DNA of 64,000 bases from Lachnospiraceae bacterium UBA7205. Its GTDB lineage: Bacteria > Bacillota > Clostridia > Lachnospirales > Lachnospiraceae. The position numbers were made by a program, and so were the translations under genes. Shown here piece by piece: positions 44,097-53,505 of the stretch (the first letter of the stretch is position 1; each line of letters opens with the position of its first letter). The stretch lies in assembly GCA_002490665.1 (NCBI GenBank), contig DKUL01000065.1:35757-99756 (forward strand), in the 5' to 3' direction. The notes below the pieces were generated by a model, which was given only the letters and a program-made list of their open reading frames with translations, searched no databases and had not been told where the DNA came from.

Positions 44097-45300
44097 ACCA
44101 AACCTCCTCGATTTTAGAAACCCTAGCCTGTATGGTTCCGTTTTTTATATAAATCTGTATCTGGTCATCCGCTTTCACATTGTTCACGTCATTGATGACC
44201 CTGTGATTTGCATCTTCCACATATGCATAGCCCTGGCTTAGCTTTTCAAGCGGTGATAATCCCTTTAATTTTTCCACACAAAGCGCCATTTCATGCTTCT
44301 TCCGGGTGAGCGCAGCGCTGATGGTTCTGTTCAGCCTTCCCTCCAAATCCATGCAGTAAGTGCGTTTCTGCTGTATCTGGTTTGCGGGGCTTAAATATTT
44401 CACCTTCAGGTTCAGGTTTTCAAGCCTGTTCGCACACCTATCGACCTGCATCTGTATCGCATGGTTCAGGGTCGTGCTGTACGCTGCAAGCCTGTCCATC
44501 AGCTGCCAAAAGTCATACACCGCAAGCTCCGCTGCCGCGGAAGGTGTCGGCGCCCTTAAATCCGCAACAAAATCAATAATCGTCGTGTCCGTCTCATGAC
44601 CGACTGCCGATATAATGGGAATGGATGAGTCAAACACTGCCTGCGCAACTGCCTCCTCGTTAAAAGCCCACAAATCCTCTATGGAACCACCGCCCCTGCC
44701 GACAATCATCACGTCGACGCCAAGCTGCCCCAATGCGCGGATGCCGTTCACGATGCTGGCTGCGGCATGTTCTCCCTGCACCACCGCCGGGTACAGAATA
44801 ATCTGTATATAGGGGTTTCTTCTTGTCGCAATATTGATGATGTCACGCACTGCCGCACCTGTGGGGGCTGTCACAACACCCAGGGTTTTAATATATCTGG
44901 GAATGGGCTGCTTGTACTCCGGTGCAAACATTCCCATTTCCTCCAGCTCACGTTTCAGGCGGTCAAACTTCTCATACAAAAGCCCGGCCCCGTCAAGCGT
45001 TATCTGCCTGGCATAGAGCTGGTATTTCCCATCCCTTTCATATACGTCAATCGTACCGCCAACCACGACCATCTGCCCTTCCTCCAGTCTGAAGGAAAGT
45101 CCGGTGCGGCTGCCGGCAAACATGACACAGGCGATAACGCCCTTTGCATCCTTCAATGTAAAGTAGATATGCCCTGATGAATGGTACTTGCAGTTGCTCA
45201 CTTCCCCTTTCACCAAGACAAATCGCAGCATATAGTCCTGTGTAAACATATTTTTAATGTATGCATTTATCTGGGCAACGGTATAGACATTCTGCTTCAC
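44062..45300 (-). CDS. xseA: Exodeoxyribonuclease VII large subunit
   Basis: The 412-residue protein has an N-terminal OB-fold (about 1-100, LVKGEVSNCKYHSSGHIYFT) and the catalytic domain with VGRGGGSIEDLWAFNEE and SAVGHETDTTIIDFVAD. It degrades single-stranded DNA together with XseB and is involved in repair. It lies 12 bp downstream of nusB. Confidence 0.95.
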   Translation of the reverse strand: MKQNVYTVAQINAYIKNMFTQDYMLRFVLVKGEVSNCKYHSSGHIYFTLKDAKGVIACVMFAGSRTGLSFRLEEGQMVVVGGTIDVYERDGKYQLYARQITLDGAGLLYEKFDRLKRELEEMGMFAPEYKQPIPRYIKTLGVVTAPTGAAVRDIINIATRRNPYIQIILYPAVVQGEHAAASIVNGIRALGQLGVDVMIVGRGGGSIEDLWAFNEEAVAQAVFDSSIPIISAVGHETDTTIIDFVADLRAPTPSAAAELAVYDFWQLMDRLAAYSTTLNHAIQMQVDRCANRLENLNLKVKYLSPANQIQQKRTYCMDLEGRLNRTISAALTRKKHEMALCVEKLKGLSPLEKLSQGYAYVEDANHRVINDVNNVKADDQIQIYIKNGTIQARVSKIEEVWYGEGADTGTDI

Positions 45301-45312
45301 AAACAGCCTCCA

Positions 45313-45723
45313 TTATTTCGCAAATTTTGCAAGCACTCCGTTGATAAACCCGGAGGACTCTTCCTGCCCAAACCGCTTGGCAAGCTCCACTGCCTCGTTG
45401 ATGGCAACTCCTGTGGGAACATCATCATCAAAGACAATCTCATAGACTGCAAGCCGCAGAATCGTGAGATCGACTTTTGCCATTCGCTGTGTCGTCCAGC
45501 CCTTTGCCCGCTGATTAATCATCCCGTCCAGCTCATCCAGTTTCTCAATAATTTTATTGCTTTTCGCGGAGATGTACTGCGCATCCTCGTCCTTTATCTC
45601 CTGTTCTTCCATCGCAAAGGTCTCAAAGAATAGCTGCTCCTGCTCCTGCAGTTCCTCTGTGTCATAAAACTCTGCCCTGAATATGAATTTAAATATCTGT
45701 TCCCTAAGCTCTCGTCTGCTCAT
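45313..45723 (-). CDS. nusB: Transcription antitermination factor NusB
   Basis: The 136-residue helical protein has the NusB features MSRRELREQIFKFIF at the start and VDLTILRLAVYEIVF and INEAVELAKRFG near the end. It binds boxA RNA with NusE in rRNA antitermination. It precedes xseA, in the usual order. Confidence 0.94.
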   Translation of the reverse strand: MSRRELREQIFKFIFRAEFYDTEELQEQEQLFFETFAMEEQEIKDEDAQYISAKSNKIIEKLDELDGMINQRAKGWTTQRMAKVDLTILRLAVYEIVFDDDVPTGVAINEAVELAKRFGQEESSGFINGVLAKFAK

Positions 45724-45736
45724 TTGTCTTATCCTT

Positions 45737-46120
45737 TTATTTGTCTAATGCCATCTTAATCCCTACAATCCTGATATTTACATCAGAAACCTTAAATCCC
45801 GTCATCGTCTCGATTGCACTCTTTACCTTTTCCTGGACTTTATTGCATGTGGTCGGAATATTGTAACCGTACTCAAGCGTCACTGCAAGCTCCACGGACA
45901 CATTCCCATCGAGAATATCAATCTTCACACCTTTTGTCTGTTTTTTCATGCCGACCCTGCCCATCAGCTCGTTCGTGATATTTCCGACCATTGCGCCCAC
46001 GCCGTCGACTTCCGTAGCCGCAAGTCCCGCTATCATGGCGACTACGTCATTCGCAATCTTTACTGTTCCGAACTCCTCGTTGTTGAATGAGCAGCCAGCC
46101 TTTTCTGTTTCTTTTTCCAT
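45737..46120 (-). CDS. Asp23/Gls24-family envelope stress protein
   Basis: The ATG at 46120 follows AGGAGGTTGAAACC and gives 127 residues; a longer frame to 46234 lacks support. The sequence includes VKIANDVVAMIAGLAATEVDGV and MTGFKVSDVNIRIVGI, typical of the YloU/Asp23 family. It lies immediately upstream of nusB, where it is often found in Clostridia. It probably acts near the membrane in cell-envelope maintenance. Confidence 0.88.
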   Translation of the reverse strand: MEKETEKAGCSFNNEEFGTVKIANDVVAMIAGLAATEVDGVGAMVGNITNELMGRVGMKKQTKGVKIDILDGNVSVELAVTLEYGYNIPTTCNKVQEKVKSAIETMTGFKVSDVNIRIVGIKMALDK

Positions 46121-46245
46121 GGTTTCAACCTCCTGTATTTTATACTTAATTCTCATTATATCAAAACACGGAAACTTTGCAAAGCATAAAGTTTTATACG
46201 TTATCCATATCTTTTCCCAATTTTTCCATTCCATTCAGAAATGGT

Positions 46246-47484
46246 CTAAGATATCTCCGTATGACTGCTATCTGACAGATTCCAGAAGCTGATTGTGCGC
46301 AGTGTTTCATTGGAAGTATAGGCAATGCTCCCTCCCTGCCTGTCAATGAAATCAAATATTTTCTGTTCGTCAATCAGGGACTGTACCATGGCGGGATAGC
46401 TGTCACTGCTGCACTTGAGTGTCACATATCCCGCTGACTTTGCCGCTTCACTTCCTAAGACAAGCGCAAGGCGTGCTTCATCGTAACTGTCAAAATACAG
46501 CCCCTCACGCACATAATAGTTGTCCTCTGCTGCCGTGCACAAAGGAAGCTCGACCACCTTCTCCAGCGAATGTGTTCTTGTAATCTCATCCGTGGTCACC
46601 AGAAAATAATCATAATTAATAGAAGGGACTCCCTCCGTCCTATTGTCCGCGGTGTTTCCAGATGCATAGGACGCGTCGCCCCATGTAGGATCCAGATAAT
46701 AATATTCGCCGTTTACCCGCACCAGATTCCAGCCATGGCGCTCTCCGTTTGTAAATCCTGTCACCAGCAGGCATTGCATGCCCGCCTTTTGCAGCATGTA
46801 CTGCATTGCTTTCGCATATCCCTGGCAGACTGACCTGCCCTGCAGGAAAACAGAACAGATATTTTGATTGTTTTCAGCAGTCTTATCATATTCCGTGCTG
46901 TCAATCAGCCATTCATACAGGTATTTGACAGTGCTGTACTCGTCCTCGTTCAGCGGAACCTGCCCGAAGCATTCTGCAATTTTCTGTTCGATTGCGATTT
47001 TTGCCTGCTCTGCCTCCTCCCTGTTCATGGAATACGTCCCGCTGAATGTCACACCTGTCGTTACATTTCCAAGTGTGTATTCTGTATACTGATAGCCCTC
47101 CACATAAAAAAGTTCCGGGTGGTCATTCATCACACAGGCAAAAATAAGGTCTACGCCGGACTTGTCCATGGTTGACAGCGGGGCGTCCTTTTTCATGTTT
47201 GCGAGCGCATCCAGTATCTCAAGATAAATCTTTTTCTGTGTCCCATCCAGACAGTGATAGGAATAATAAAGCTCTGATACTTCTGTTATCTGTTCCGTAT
47301 CTTGCTCTGTTCCGGAAGGCATTTCCGGTTCCGTCTCTTTTTCTGGCTCTTTTGGCTGTTCCGGTTCATACTCACGTGTTTCCTCCTGTGTAAGATATGG
47401 CAAATCATTCTGATAGGCACAGCCCTGCACAAGCAAAAACACGCCTGCTGCAAGGGCAGCCCACAACACTGTCCTTTTTTTCAT
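46246..47484 (-). CDS. Transglutaminase-domain lipoprotein
   Basis: The 412-residue protein has a signal peptide with lipobox LVQGC (C22) and a Glu/Pro-rich linker (35-65). The transglutaminase-like domain has the complete triad C220 (GRSVCQGYA), H250 (RHGWN) and D265 (LDPTWGD). Such proteins process surface proteins or cross-linked peptides, and some act as proteases. It is located between prfC and the Asp23 gene. Confidence 0.82.
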   Translation of the reverse strand: MKKRTVLWAALAAGVFLLVQGCAYQNDLPYLTQEETREYEPEQPKEPEKETEPEMPSGTEQDTEQITEVSELYYSYHCLDGTQKKIYLEILDALANMKKDAPLSTMDKSGVDLIFACVMNDHPELFYVEGYQYTEYTLGNVTTGVTFSGTYSMNREEAEQAKIAIEQKIAECFGQVPLNEDEYSTVKYLYEWLIDSTEYDKTAENNQNICSVFLQGRSVCQGYAKAMQYMLQKAGMQCLLVTGFTNGERHGWNLVRVNGEYYYLDPTWGDASYASGNTADNRTEGVPSINYDYFLVTTDEITRTHSLEKVVELPLCTAAEDNYYVREGLYFDSYDEARLALVLGSEAAKSAGYVTLKCSSDSYPAMVQSLIDEQKIFDFIDRQGGSIAYTSNETLRTISFWNLSDSSHTEIS

Positions 47485-47501
47485 TAACCGTCTCTTATCT
47501 C

Positions 47502-49112
47502 CTAATTCCTGCCAAATTCTGAAAGCACAAGCCCTTTATTTCTGTCGATTGTCATGCCAATGCTCCACTGGTTGATAAACAGCAGCAGCGGATTCCCTTT
47601 CAAATCCTGAATCTTTTTCATGTCCGAGGTGCCTGAGAGCTTGTCCAGATTCACCTCGTCCTTGTTTTCAATCCAGCGGATATATTCGTATGGAAGCGGT
47701 TCCAGCTTTATCTCAACATTGTACTCGTTTTCCAGGCGGTACTTCAATACGTCAAACTGCAGCACACCGACGACACCTACAATGATTTCCTCCATTCCTG
47801 TATTGAACTCCTGAAAAATCTGAATCGCACCCTCCTGTGCAATCTGGTTGACGCCCTTGATAAACTGCTTGCGTTTCATCGTGTCAATCTGCCTCACGCG
47901 CGCGAAGTGCTCCGGTGCAAACGTCGGAATTCCGTCATAACAAATGTTATTCTTAGGGGCGCAGACGGTATCCCCGATTGAAAAAATACCAGGGTCAAAC
48001 ACGCCGATAATATCTCCGGCATACGCCTCATTGAGTATTTTTCTCTCATCCGCCATAATCTGCTGCGGCTGGGAGAGACGCATTACTTTCCCGCCCTGCA
48101 CATGCTTTACTTCCTCTCCGGCATCAAATTTTCCGGAGCAGATGCGCATAAACGCAATCCTGTCGCGGTGCGCCTTGTTCATGTTCGCCTGTATCTTGAA
48201 TACAAAAGCCGAAAAATCATTGCCGACAGGGTCGATGTCCTCTCCCTGTGAAATTCTCGGCAGCGGCGTTGTTGCCATCTTCAGAAAATTCTGTAAAAAG
48301 ACTTCCACGCCGAAATTCGTGAGTGCGGAACCGAAAAATACCGGTGTCAGCTTTCCTCTCCGCACTTCTTCAATGTCAAATTCCGCGCTTGCCCCGTCGA
48401 GCAGCTCTATCTCGTCCCGCAGTGTGGATAACGCCTCGTCCCCGATATTTGCAAGCAGAAGCGCCTCGTCATCCATCGGAATAACGGTGGTCTCCCCTTC
48501 CCTTGTCCCCTTCTGCGTATCAGAAAATGTAAGTACATGGTTTCCATGCCTGTCATAGACTCCCTTAAAACGCTTTCCAGAACCGATTGGCCAGTTTACG
48601 GGACAGGTGGCAATCCCGAGTTCTTTCTCGATTTCATCAAGCAGCTCAAATGTGTCATTGGCATCCCTGTCCATCTTGTTGATAAACGTAAAAATGGGTA
48701 TGCCCCTCATTCCACATACCTTAAAAAGCTTCCTTGTCTGCGCCTCCACGCCTTTTGATGCATCAATCACCATGACTGCCGAATCCGCTGCCATCAGTGT
48801 CCTGTAGGTGTCCTCGGAAAAGTCCTGGTGCCCTGGCGTGTCGAGGATATTGATGCAGTAACCATCGTAGTTAAACTGTAAGACTGAAGATGTAACCGAG
48901 ATACCCCTCTCCTTTTCTATCTCCATCCAGTCAGAAACTGCATGCCGTGCCGTCGCCTTGCCCTTTACGCTTCCGGCAAGGTTGATGGCGCCTCCGTATA
49001 ACAAAAATTTTTCTGTCAGCGTCGTCTTGCCCGCATCCGGGTGCGATATGATGGCAAATGTCCTCCGCTTATTGATTTCCTCCGCAATTGTACTCACTTG
49101 TATCTCCTCCAT
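47502..49112 (-). CDS. prfC: Peptide chain release factor 3
   Basis: The 536-residue translational GTPase has the motifs SHPDAGKTTLTEK, DTPGHQDFSED and NKMDRDA. The C-terminal RF3-specific domain has VGVVGVLQFDVLKYRLENEY. It recycles RF1 and RF2 at termination. The start is MEEIQV with AGGAGA upstream. Confidence 0.96.
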   Translation of the reverse strand: MEEIQVSTIAEEINKRRTFAIISHPDAGKTTLTEKFLLYGGAINLAGSVKGKATARHAVSDWMEIEKERGISVTSSVLQFNYDGYCINILDTPGHQDFSEDTYRTLMAADSAVMVIDASKGVEAQTRKLFKVCGMRGIPIFTFINKMDRDANDTFELLDEIEKELGIATCPVNWPIGSGKRFKGVYDRHGNHVLTFSDTQKGTREGETTVIPMDDEALLLANIGDEALSTLRDEIELLDGASAEFDIEEVRRGKLTPVFFGSALTNFGVEVFLQNFLKMATTPLPRISQGEDIDPVGNDFSAFVFKIQANMNKAHRDRIAFMRICSGKFDAGEEVKHVQGGKVMRLSQPQQIMADERKILNEAYAGDIIGVFDPGIFSIGDTVCAPKNNICYDGIPTFAPEHFARVRQIDTMKRKQFIKGVNQIAQEGAIQIFQEFNTGMEEIIVGVVGVLQFDVLKYRLENEYNVEIKLEPLPYEYIRWIENKDEVNLDKLSGTSDMKKIQDLKGNPLLLFINQWSIGMTIDRNKGLVLSEFGRN

Positions 49113-49135
49113 CTATTCACAAATCATTGCACGCC

Positions 49136-49174
49136 GGGCATCCGTCAGCTTGCTGATACTTTCATCTGGATGCC
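49136..49174 (-). other. Hairpin-forming sequence in the prfC leader
   Basis: GGGCATCC and GGATGCCC pair across about 23 bases in the 260-bp gap upstream of prfC. Nothing else is recognised in 49113-49372 apart from this. It could be an RNA regulatory structure, or chance. Confidence 0.25.
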
Positions 49175-49372
49175 CATGTGCATTTATAAATGCGGAGCCT
49201 ATGCTTCCCATGCCTTACACAGACCCCGCATCTTGTATGCATGTTCCCATCCGCGCAGCCCGCCTACATAACATATGTTATTCAGGCAGTTTGCGATATG
49301 TAGTTTAGTATACCATATTTATCCTATGAATTCCACATTTTTCTTTATTACCTAATAATACTTAAAATCACC

Positions 49373-50206
49373 TTATTCAGCACCTGATACTGTTATGATG
49401 ATGTTCTCCGCTGACACAGCTGTTTTGCGCTGCACGATATCTATAATCTGCGCCGTCTGGGCTTCCGTCAGGCTCGCAGCCTCCACCATGACATCTGCCG
49501 AATCGCCGCTGATGCTTACCACTGTCTGCGTAAATCCCTTTGCCTCGAGAAGCATCTGGGCATCAGACTCCTTCTGGGCTGTTTCTGTCAGTGTAATCAT
49601 GCTGTTGACAGCATCCTTTTTCGCATCCTCCGTCAGCTCCTCACTCTGGATGATTTCCATAAGCGATTCCTTATTCTGTGCCCTGGTCTGCTCTTTTAAG
49701 AGCTTCGCACCTGCAAGGGTCGATACACCTGACGCACTTGTAAACACTGCCTCGCCCGGTATCTCCTGCTCAATGACCGTGGCTCCTGATTCATCTGTAT
49801 TGGATGCAAGCGCAGTATCCGTACCGTCCGCCGCTTCATCGGATGCCTGAAGCTCCGTTCCGTCTGCATTGGCAGTCAGTGCACTGTCTGACGTGACATC
49901 CATGCCATTGCTTAAATAATTGTCGGTGACTGTCACATCATCCGTGTCGAGACTCGGAATGTCGCCCTCTGTTCCTGTAGCAGCTGCATAGTCCTTAATC
50001 GTCCCATCCGTATCTTCCCTCAGCGATATGGCATACATATCTTCATCCGATATCTCATATGTAAGCTCACTGCTGCTCCCATCCACAGATATGAAGTCCT
50101 CTTCTCCAATTTTCGTTCCGGCAAAATTCAGATAGCCTGCTACTGCTATCATGACTGCCAGTGCCGTAATCATAATCTGGTTCTTTCTTAATATTTTTTT
50201 CACCAA
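49373..50206 (-). CDS. spoIIIAH: Stage III sporulation protein AH
   Basis: The 277-residue protein has an N-terminal membrane segment (about 10-28) and a C-terminal YscJ/FliF-like ring-building domain (about 170-275, MLLEAKGFTQTVVSISGDSADVMV). A Thr/Asp/Ala-rich insert (about 80-150) makes it longer than B. subtilis SpoIIIAH (218). It forms the forespore-mother cell channel with SpoIIQ and SpoIIIAG. Confidence 0.92.
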   Translation of the reverse strand: MVKKILRKNQIMITALAVMIAVAGYLNFAGTKIGEEDFISVDGSSSELTYEISDEDMYAISLREDTDGTIKDYAAATGTEGDIPSLDTDDVTVTDNYLSNGMDVTSDSALTANADGTELQASDEAADGTDTALASNTDESGATVIEQEIPGEAVFTSASGVSTLAGAKLLKEQTRAQNKESLMEIIQSEELTEDAKKDAVNSMITLTETAQKESDAQMLLEAKGFTQTVVSISGDSADVMVEAASLTEAQTAQIIDIVQRKTAVSAENIIITVSGAE

Positions 50207-50294
50207 ACCATATCCTTCCTATTGTTTCTCTTTGCTACTTCTATCATATTCCGCACACCCTTTTCTTAGACTTCCTACTTTAAAAATTTATCAA

Positions 50295-50918
50295 TTATTC
50301 CATCCGCAGCACTTCAACCTTGTTTGCCTCCACCCCATACAGCGCCATCACAAGCTTTACAATCTGAAGCCGTATCCCTTCGTCGGCAGCGCCTTTTGCC
50401 GCCACCACCACACCGTCAATTTCCGGGCTTTTTGTCTGTGATATAAAAGGCACCTCGTTCCCGTCCGCGTTTCTGGTATATACCGTTGCCTCTTCTTTCC
50501 TTAATTCACTACTCTCCCCGCTTGTCGAACTTGAGGTCGGAATATCCTTCTCCACAACATATTCCTGTGAGCTCTTCATATAAATCAGTACTTTCACGTC
50601 CCCAACTCCTGCGACGCTTGACAGGAACTCCTCCAGTTCCTTTTCAAGCCCTTTGCGGTATTGTTCTACAGCTGACCCGCTGTTCCCACCATTCTCCTGC
50701 TGCAGGTTTTCCATATTGCCAGTGCTTATCGTGCTTTCTGCACCCTGACTTTTTTTCTTTGAATAACCACTGTTACTTTTATTGGTAGGCAGCATAATCA
50801 CAAAGATTAAAATTCCGCTCAGAAAAACAATCAGCATGGTCTCCTTTGTCGGTCTGCCATTGCCTTCACTCCCCCCGTTCAGGAACATCCGAAGCCTGTT
50901 CGCGAATTTCCCCGCCAT
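50295..50918 (-). CDS. spoIIIAG: Stage III sporulation protein AG
   Basis: The ATG at 50918 follows GGAGGTGA and gives 207 residues. One membrane segment (TMLIVFLSGILIFVIML) precedes the periplasmic ring domain with YRKGLEKELEEFLSSVAGVGDVKVL. The start lies within spoIIIAF by over 50 bp. It forms an oligomeric ring in the sporulation channel. Confidence 0.9.
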   Translation of the reverse strand: MAGKFANRLRMFLNGGSEGNGRPTKETMLIVFLSGILIFVIMLPTNKSNSGYSKKKSQGAESTISTGNMENLQQENGGNSGSAVEQYRKGLEKELEEFLSSVAGVGDVKVLIYMKSSQEYVVEKDIPTSSSTSGESSELRKEEATVYTRNADGNEVPFISQTKSPEIDGVVVAAKGAADEGIRLQIVKLVMALYGVEANKVEVLRME

Positions 50919-51267
50919 TTTCTTCACCTCCGCCTCTGCTATCGTACTCTGCCTGTGCTCCCCCTATAATTTTGTCCTCCCAGAGTCTCTGTTCGTAGTA
51001 AGCCTCCCCCTGCCGGATGTCGTCTGTCCTCGTCATCTCCCTCCACTCCTTCTCCCATTTCGCATACAGCGCATCCGCCTCAAAAAAACCTTTCTCGACC
51101 TGCCCCACGAATGAAAACACCACATTACAACAGATACACATTGTCAGCAGATAGGAAAAGAGCTTCAAATACTTTTGGTAAGCGCTCCCTTCCGTCAGCT
51201 GAATCAGACACTGAAAACATATGACTGTATATACCAGCCGCCGGACTTCCATTGCCAGTTCTTCCAT
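50866..51267 (-). CDS. spoIIIAF: Stage III sporulation protein AF
   Basis: The 133-residue protein has two N-terminal hydrophobic segments (about 11-25 and 33-55) and a hydrophilic C-terminal domain, the SpoIIIAF layout. Its C-terminal coding overlaps spoIIIAG. It has little recognisable sequence conservation and is called mainly from its position and architecture. Confidence 0.85.
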   Translation of the reverse strand: MEELAMEVRRLVYTVICFQCLIQLTEGSAYQKYLKLFSYLLTMCICCNVVFSFVGQVEKGFFEADALYAKWEKEWREMTRTDDIRQGEAYYEQRLWEDKIIGGAQAEYDSRGGGEENGGEIREQASDVPERGE

Positions 51268-51290
51268 AGCCCCTCCTTTTTCAAACCACT

Positions 51291-52355
51291 TTAGCTCGTT
51301 GCATTCGTAACGGCTGCTATTGTCACAAAAAATAAAGTAGTGACTGTTATTAATATCCGGAGAAGCATAAACCCCGCCTCCGATATGTACTCAATGCACT
51401 TCATCATCTGCTTTTCTCCACAGATGCTTCCCAGGGCCCCGCTCACCTTGATAATGAGGAGTATCATAAACGCTTTCAGAACCGGAGCCGCTATCAGCAG
51501 CACAATCACCACGAGTATCAGTACGCCAAGACTGTTTTTTACCGCAATTGCGGATGCCAGTGTCACACTTGACACGGACTCGACAATATCGCCGATTCCC
51601 GGGATTGCCCCTGCCGTTTTTTGAATGACCGTATTGTTTGCCTTATCAATTACAGGCGTTATTATCACTTGCAGGATACTGCTTCCCGATATCAGCACAA
51701 CCATCATTTTCAGCACCCACTGTATGCCCTTTTTCATCAGCTCCATTAGTCCCTTAAACCGTTCCTCCCCCCATATGCTCTCCACTACGCCAAGCATGAC
51801 GTATCCCTCAACCACTGTCGTCAGTGATGCCGCCATAATTCCTTCTATCAGGCACAGAAACCCTAAAAGCAGCTTGTAAAATATCAGCGCCGTCAGTCCG
51901 GAGCCCGCCGCGGCAATACATATCATATACGCCGGTATCATCAGCTTGAGAAATTCAATCATCTGTTCCATCGCATCATTCACAATCCCGAGCACGCTGT
52001 GGAATGCGTCGATAAGCACCACCAGCTGGCATATGATAAAAAACGTCCTCGCTGCCTTTGCCGCCCCCTCATTTTTCAGGGCAGACATCAGGTTACTCAC
52101 AAGCGCCACCAGTATAAACAAAACCAGCACGGATACGAAAAGTCGTTTCCATCCATCAATAACACTCGTTACCGAATTTGCGATATACCGCCAGAACAAA
52201 CCCGGGTCCAGCACCCAGTTTCCCTTCAATACATCCTCTATGAAGTCCATGGAATTTGTATTCTGCCCTGGAAGCAGCTCGCGCAGCAGTTTATCGAGTA
52301 TGCTTAAATCAGGAAGTATGTCCACCTCCTGCCACAAACTTATGTCCTGACTCAT
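51291..52355 (-). CDS. spoIIIAE: Stage III sporulation protein AE
   Basis: The 354-residue polytopic protein has about seven to eight membrane segments. Its N-terminal region carries LLPGQNTNSMDFIEDVLKG, and FKGLMELMKKGIQWVLK and GAIPGIGDIVESV are typical of SpoIIIAE. It starts directly without the cleavable signal that other homologs have. It overlaps spoIIIAD by 4 bp. Confidence 0.9.
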   Translation of the reverse strand: MSQDISLWQEVDILPDLSILDKLLRELLPGQNTNSMDFIEDVLKGNWVLDPGLFWRYIANSVTSVIDGWKRLFVSVLVLFILVALVSNLMSALKNEGAAKAARTFFIICQLVVLIDAFHSVLGIVNDAMEQMIEFLKLMIPAYMICIAAAGSGLTALIFYKLLLGFLCLIEGIMAASLTTVVEGYVMLGVVESIWGEERFKGLMELMKKGIQWVLKMMVVLISGSSILQVIITPVIDKANNTVIQKTAGAIPGIGDIVESVSSVTLASAIAVKNSLGVLILVVIVLLIAAPVLKAFMILLIIKVSGALGSICGEKQMMKCIEYISEAGFMLLRILITVTTLFFVTIAAVTNATS

Positions 52356-52732
52356 CTCATCATTCCCTCAAGCATGTTTATCATGATTCTGATTACAGGA
52401 AACCCAGCAACCATAATGGCAATTTTTCCGAACAGCTCAATATGGCTGCTCAGTGCCGAATGTCCCGAATCCTTGCACAGATTTGCGGCAAATTCACAGA
52501 TATACGTGATGCCGATAAGCTTTAGCAGCAGGGATATGTATGCGGCATTTCCGCCGAGAATCGACTCCCAGTTCCTCAACTCTTCCACTGCCTTCCCAAG
52601 CACGCCGATTACCCTTATCGCGATAAAAAAACTCACAAGAATAATAATCAGTGTCGCATATTCCGGCTTGTCTTTCTTCAATATAATTGACGCAAAAAGT
52701 CCTGCGAGGGCAAGTACACAGATTTCAAGCAT
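52352..52732 (-). CDS. spoIIIAD: Stage III sporulation protein AD
   Basis: The 126-residue protein has four membrane segments and the SpoIIIAC/AD motif LLLKLIGITYICEFAANLCKD (short form). It is translationally coupled to spoIIIAE. It is part of the membrane core of the SpoIIIA complex. Confidence 0.93.
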   Translation of the reverse strand: MLEICVLALAGLFASIILKKDKPEYATLIIILVSFFIAIRVIGVLGKAVEELRNWESILGGNAAYISLLLKLIGITYICEFAANLCKDSGHSALSSHIELFGKIAIMVAGFPVIRIMINMLEGMMR

Positions 52733-52764
52733 CTCCTACACCTTCCCTTCCCATATGCATTGCT

Positions 52765-52977
52765 TCACAGTGCAAACAAATCCTGTATCATCTGAAAAAG
52801 CTGATATATGTACGGAACAATCCATGAAAGCACCAGCACCAGCCCGGCAAGACTAATCAGAAATGCGTGCTCCTCCCTGCCGCTATGTTTTAATACCTGT
52901 CCCAGAATCGTTATCAATATACCAACTGCTGCGATCTTAAATATCAGACTGACTTCCATCTTCATCCCCATTTCCAC
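52765..52977 (-). CDS. spoIIIAC: Stage III sporulation protein AC
   Basis: The 65-70 residue protein has two membrane segments and the signature IFKIAAVGILITILGQVLKH and EHAFLISLAGLVLVL. Several in-frame ATGs near the start make the first codon uncertain: those at 52971, 52965 and 52959 are all possible. Confidence 0.92.
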   Translation of the reverse strand: MEMGMKMEVSLIFKIAAVGILITILGQVLKHSGREEHAFLISLAGLVLVLSWIVPYIYQLFQMIQDLFAL

Positions 52978-52983
52978 ATATTC

Positions 52984-53505
52984 TTATAAAAATAATATGA
53001 TACACAATATCCCAGTAAGCGTGCTGAGTGCCTTTATCAGCCTGCTGTTCTCATCCTTCTTTGTTTTAAGCCTGTCTATTTCATTATCGAGCTCCATCTC
53101 GAAAAGCCCAAGCGCCTCCACCTGCAGCTGCCCGCCCTCATACGCAAAACAATTCCCCATTTTTTCCAGATACCCCATTCCCATCTGGGAAACATTCGTT
53201 CCCATCTTCATTTCCTGAACCATCTCATTCCATATGAGAAGCAGCGTCATTCCGTCCCGCTCTTTCATTCTTTGTGAAACCTTTTGGAAAAAAGCGTCAT
53301 ACGGCTGCCCAGCCTTCTCCGATACCATGTCAAAGATTTCTTCCATCGGCCTGTGTAAATATGTGATTTCTCCCATCATATACACTAGTATCTGTTTTTG
53401 CATTTTCAAATGCTGTATGTCCCTGTTCATTTCACCGCAGAGAGACCATCCAAATCCAAGCGCGCCTGTCATTACGCAGGCGCCCGCAATAAGCTTTTGC
53501 CACAT
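52984..53505 (-). CDS. spoIIIAB: Stage III sporulation protein AB
   Basis: The 173-residue protein has hydrophobic segments at both ends and a helical middle part with YMMGEITYLHRPMEEIFD. AAGGAGGGG precedes the ATG, which lies inside spoIIIAA, so the two overlap by 34 bp. It has the expected length and order. Confidence 0.9.
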   Translation of the reverse strand: MWQKLIAGACVMTGALGFGWSLCGEMNRDIQHLKMQKQILVYMMGEITYLHRPMEEIFDMVSEKAGQPYDAFFQKVSQRMKERDGMTLLLIWNEMVQEMKMGTNVSQMGMGYLEKMGNCFAYEGGQLQVEALGLFEMELDNEIDRLKTKKDENSRLIKALSTLTGILCIILFL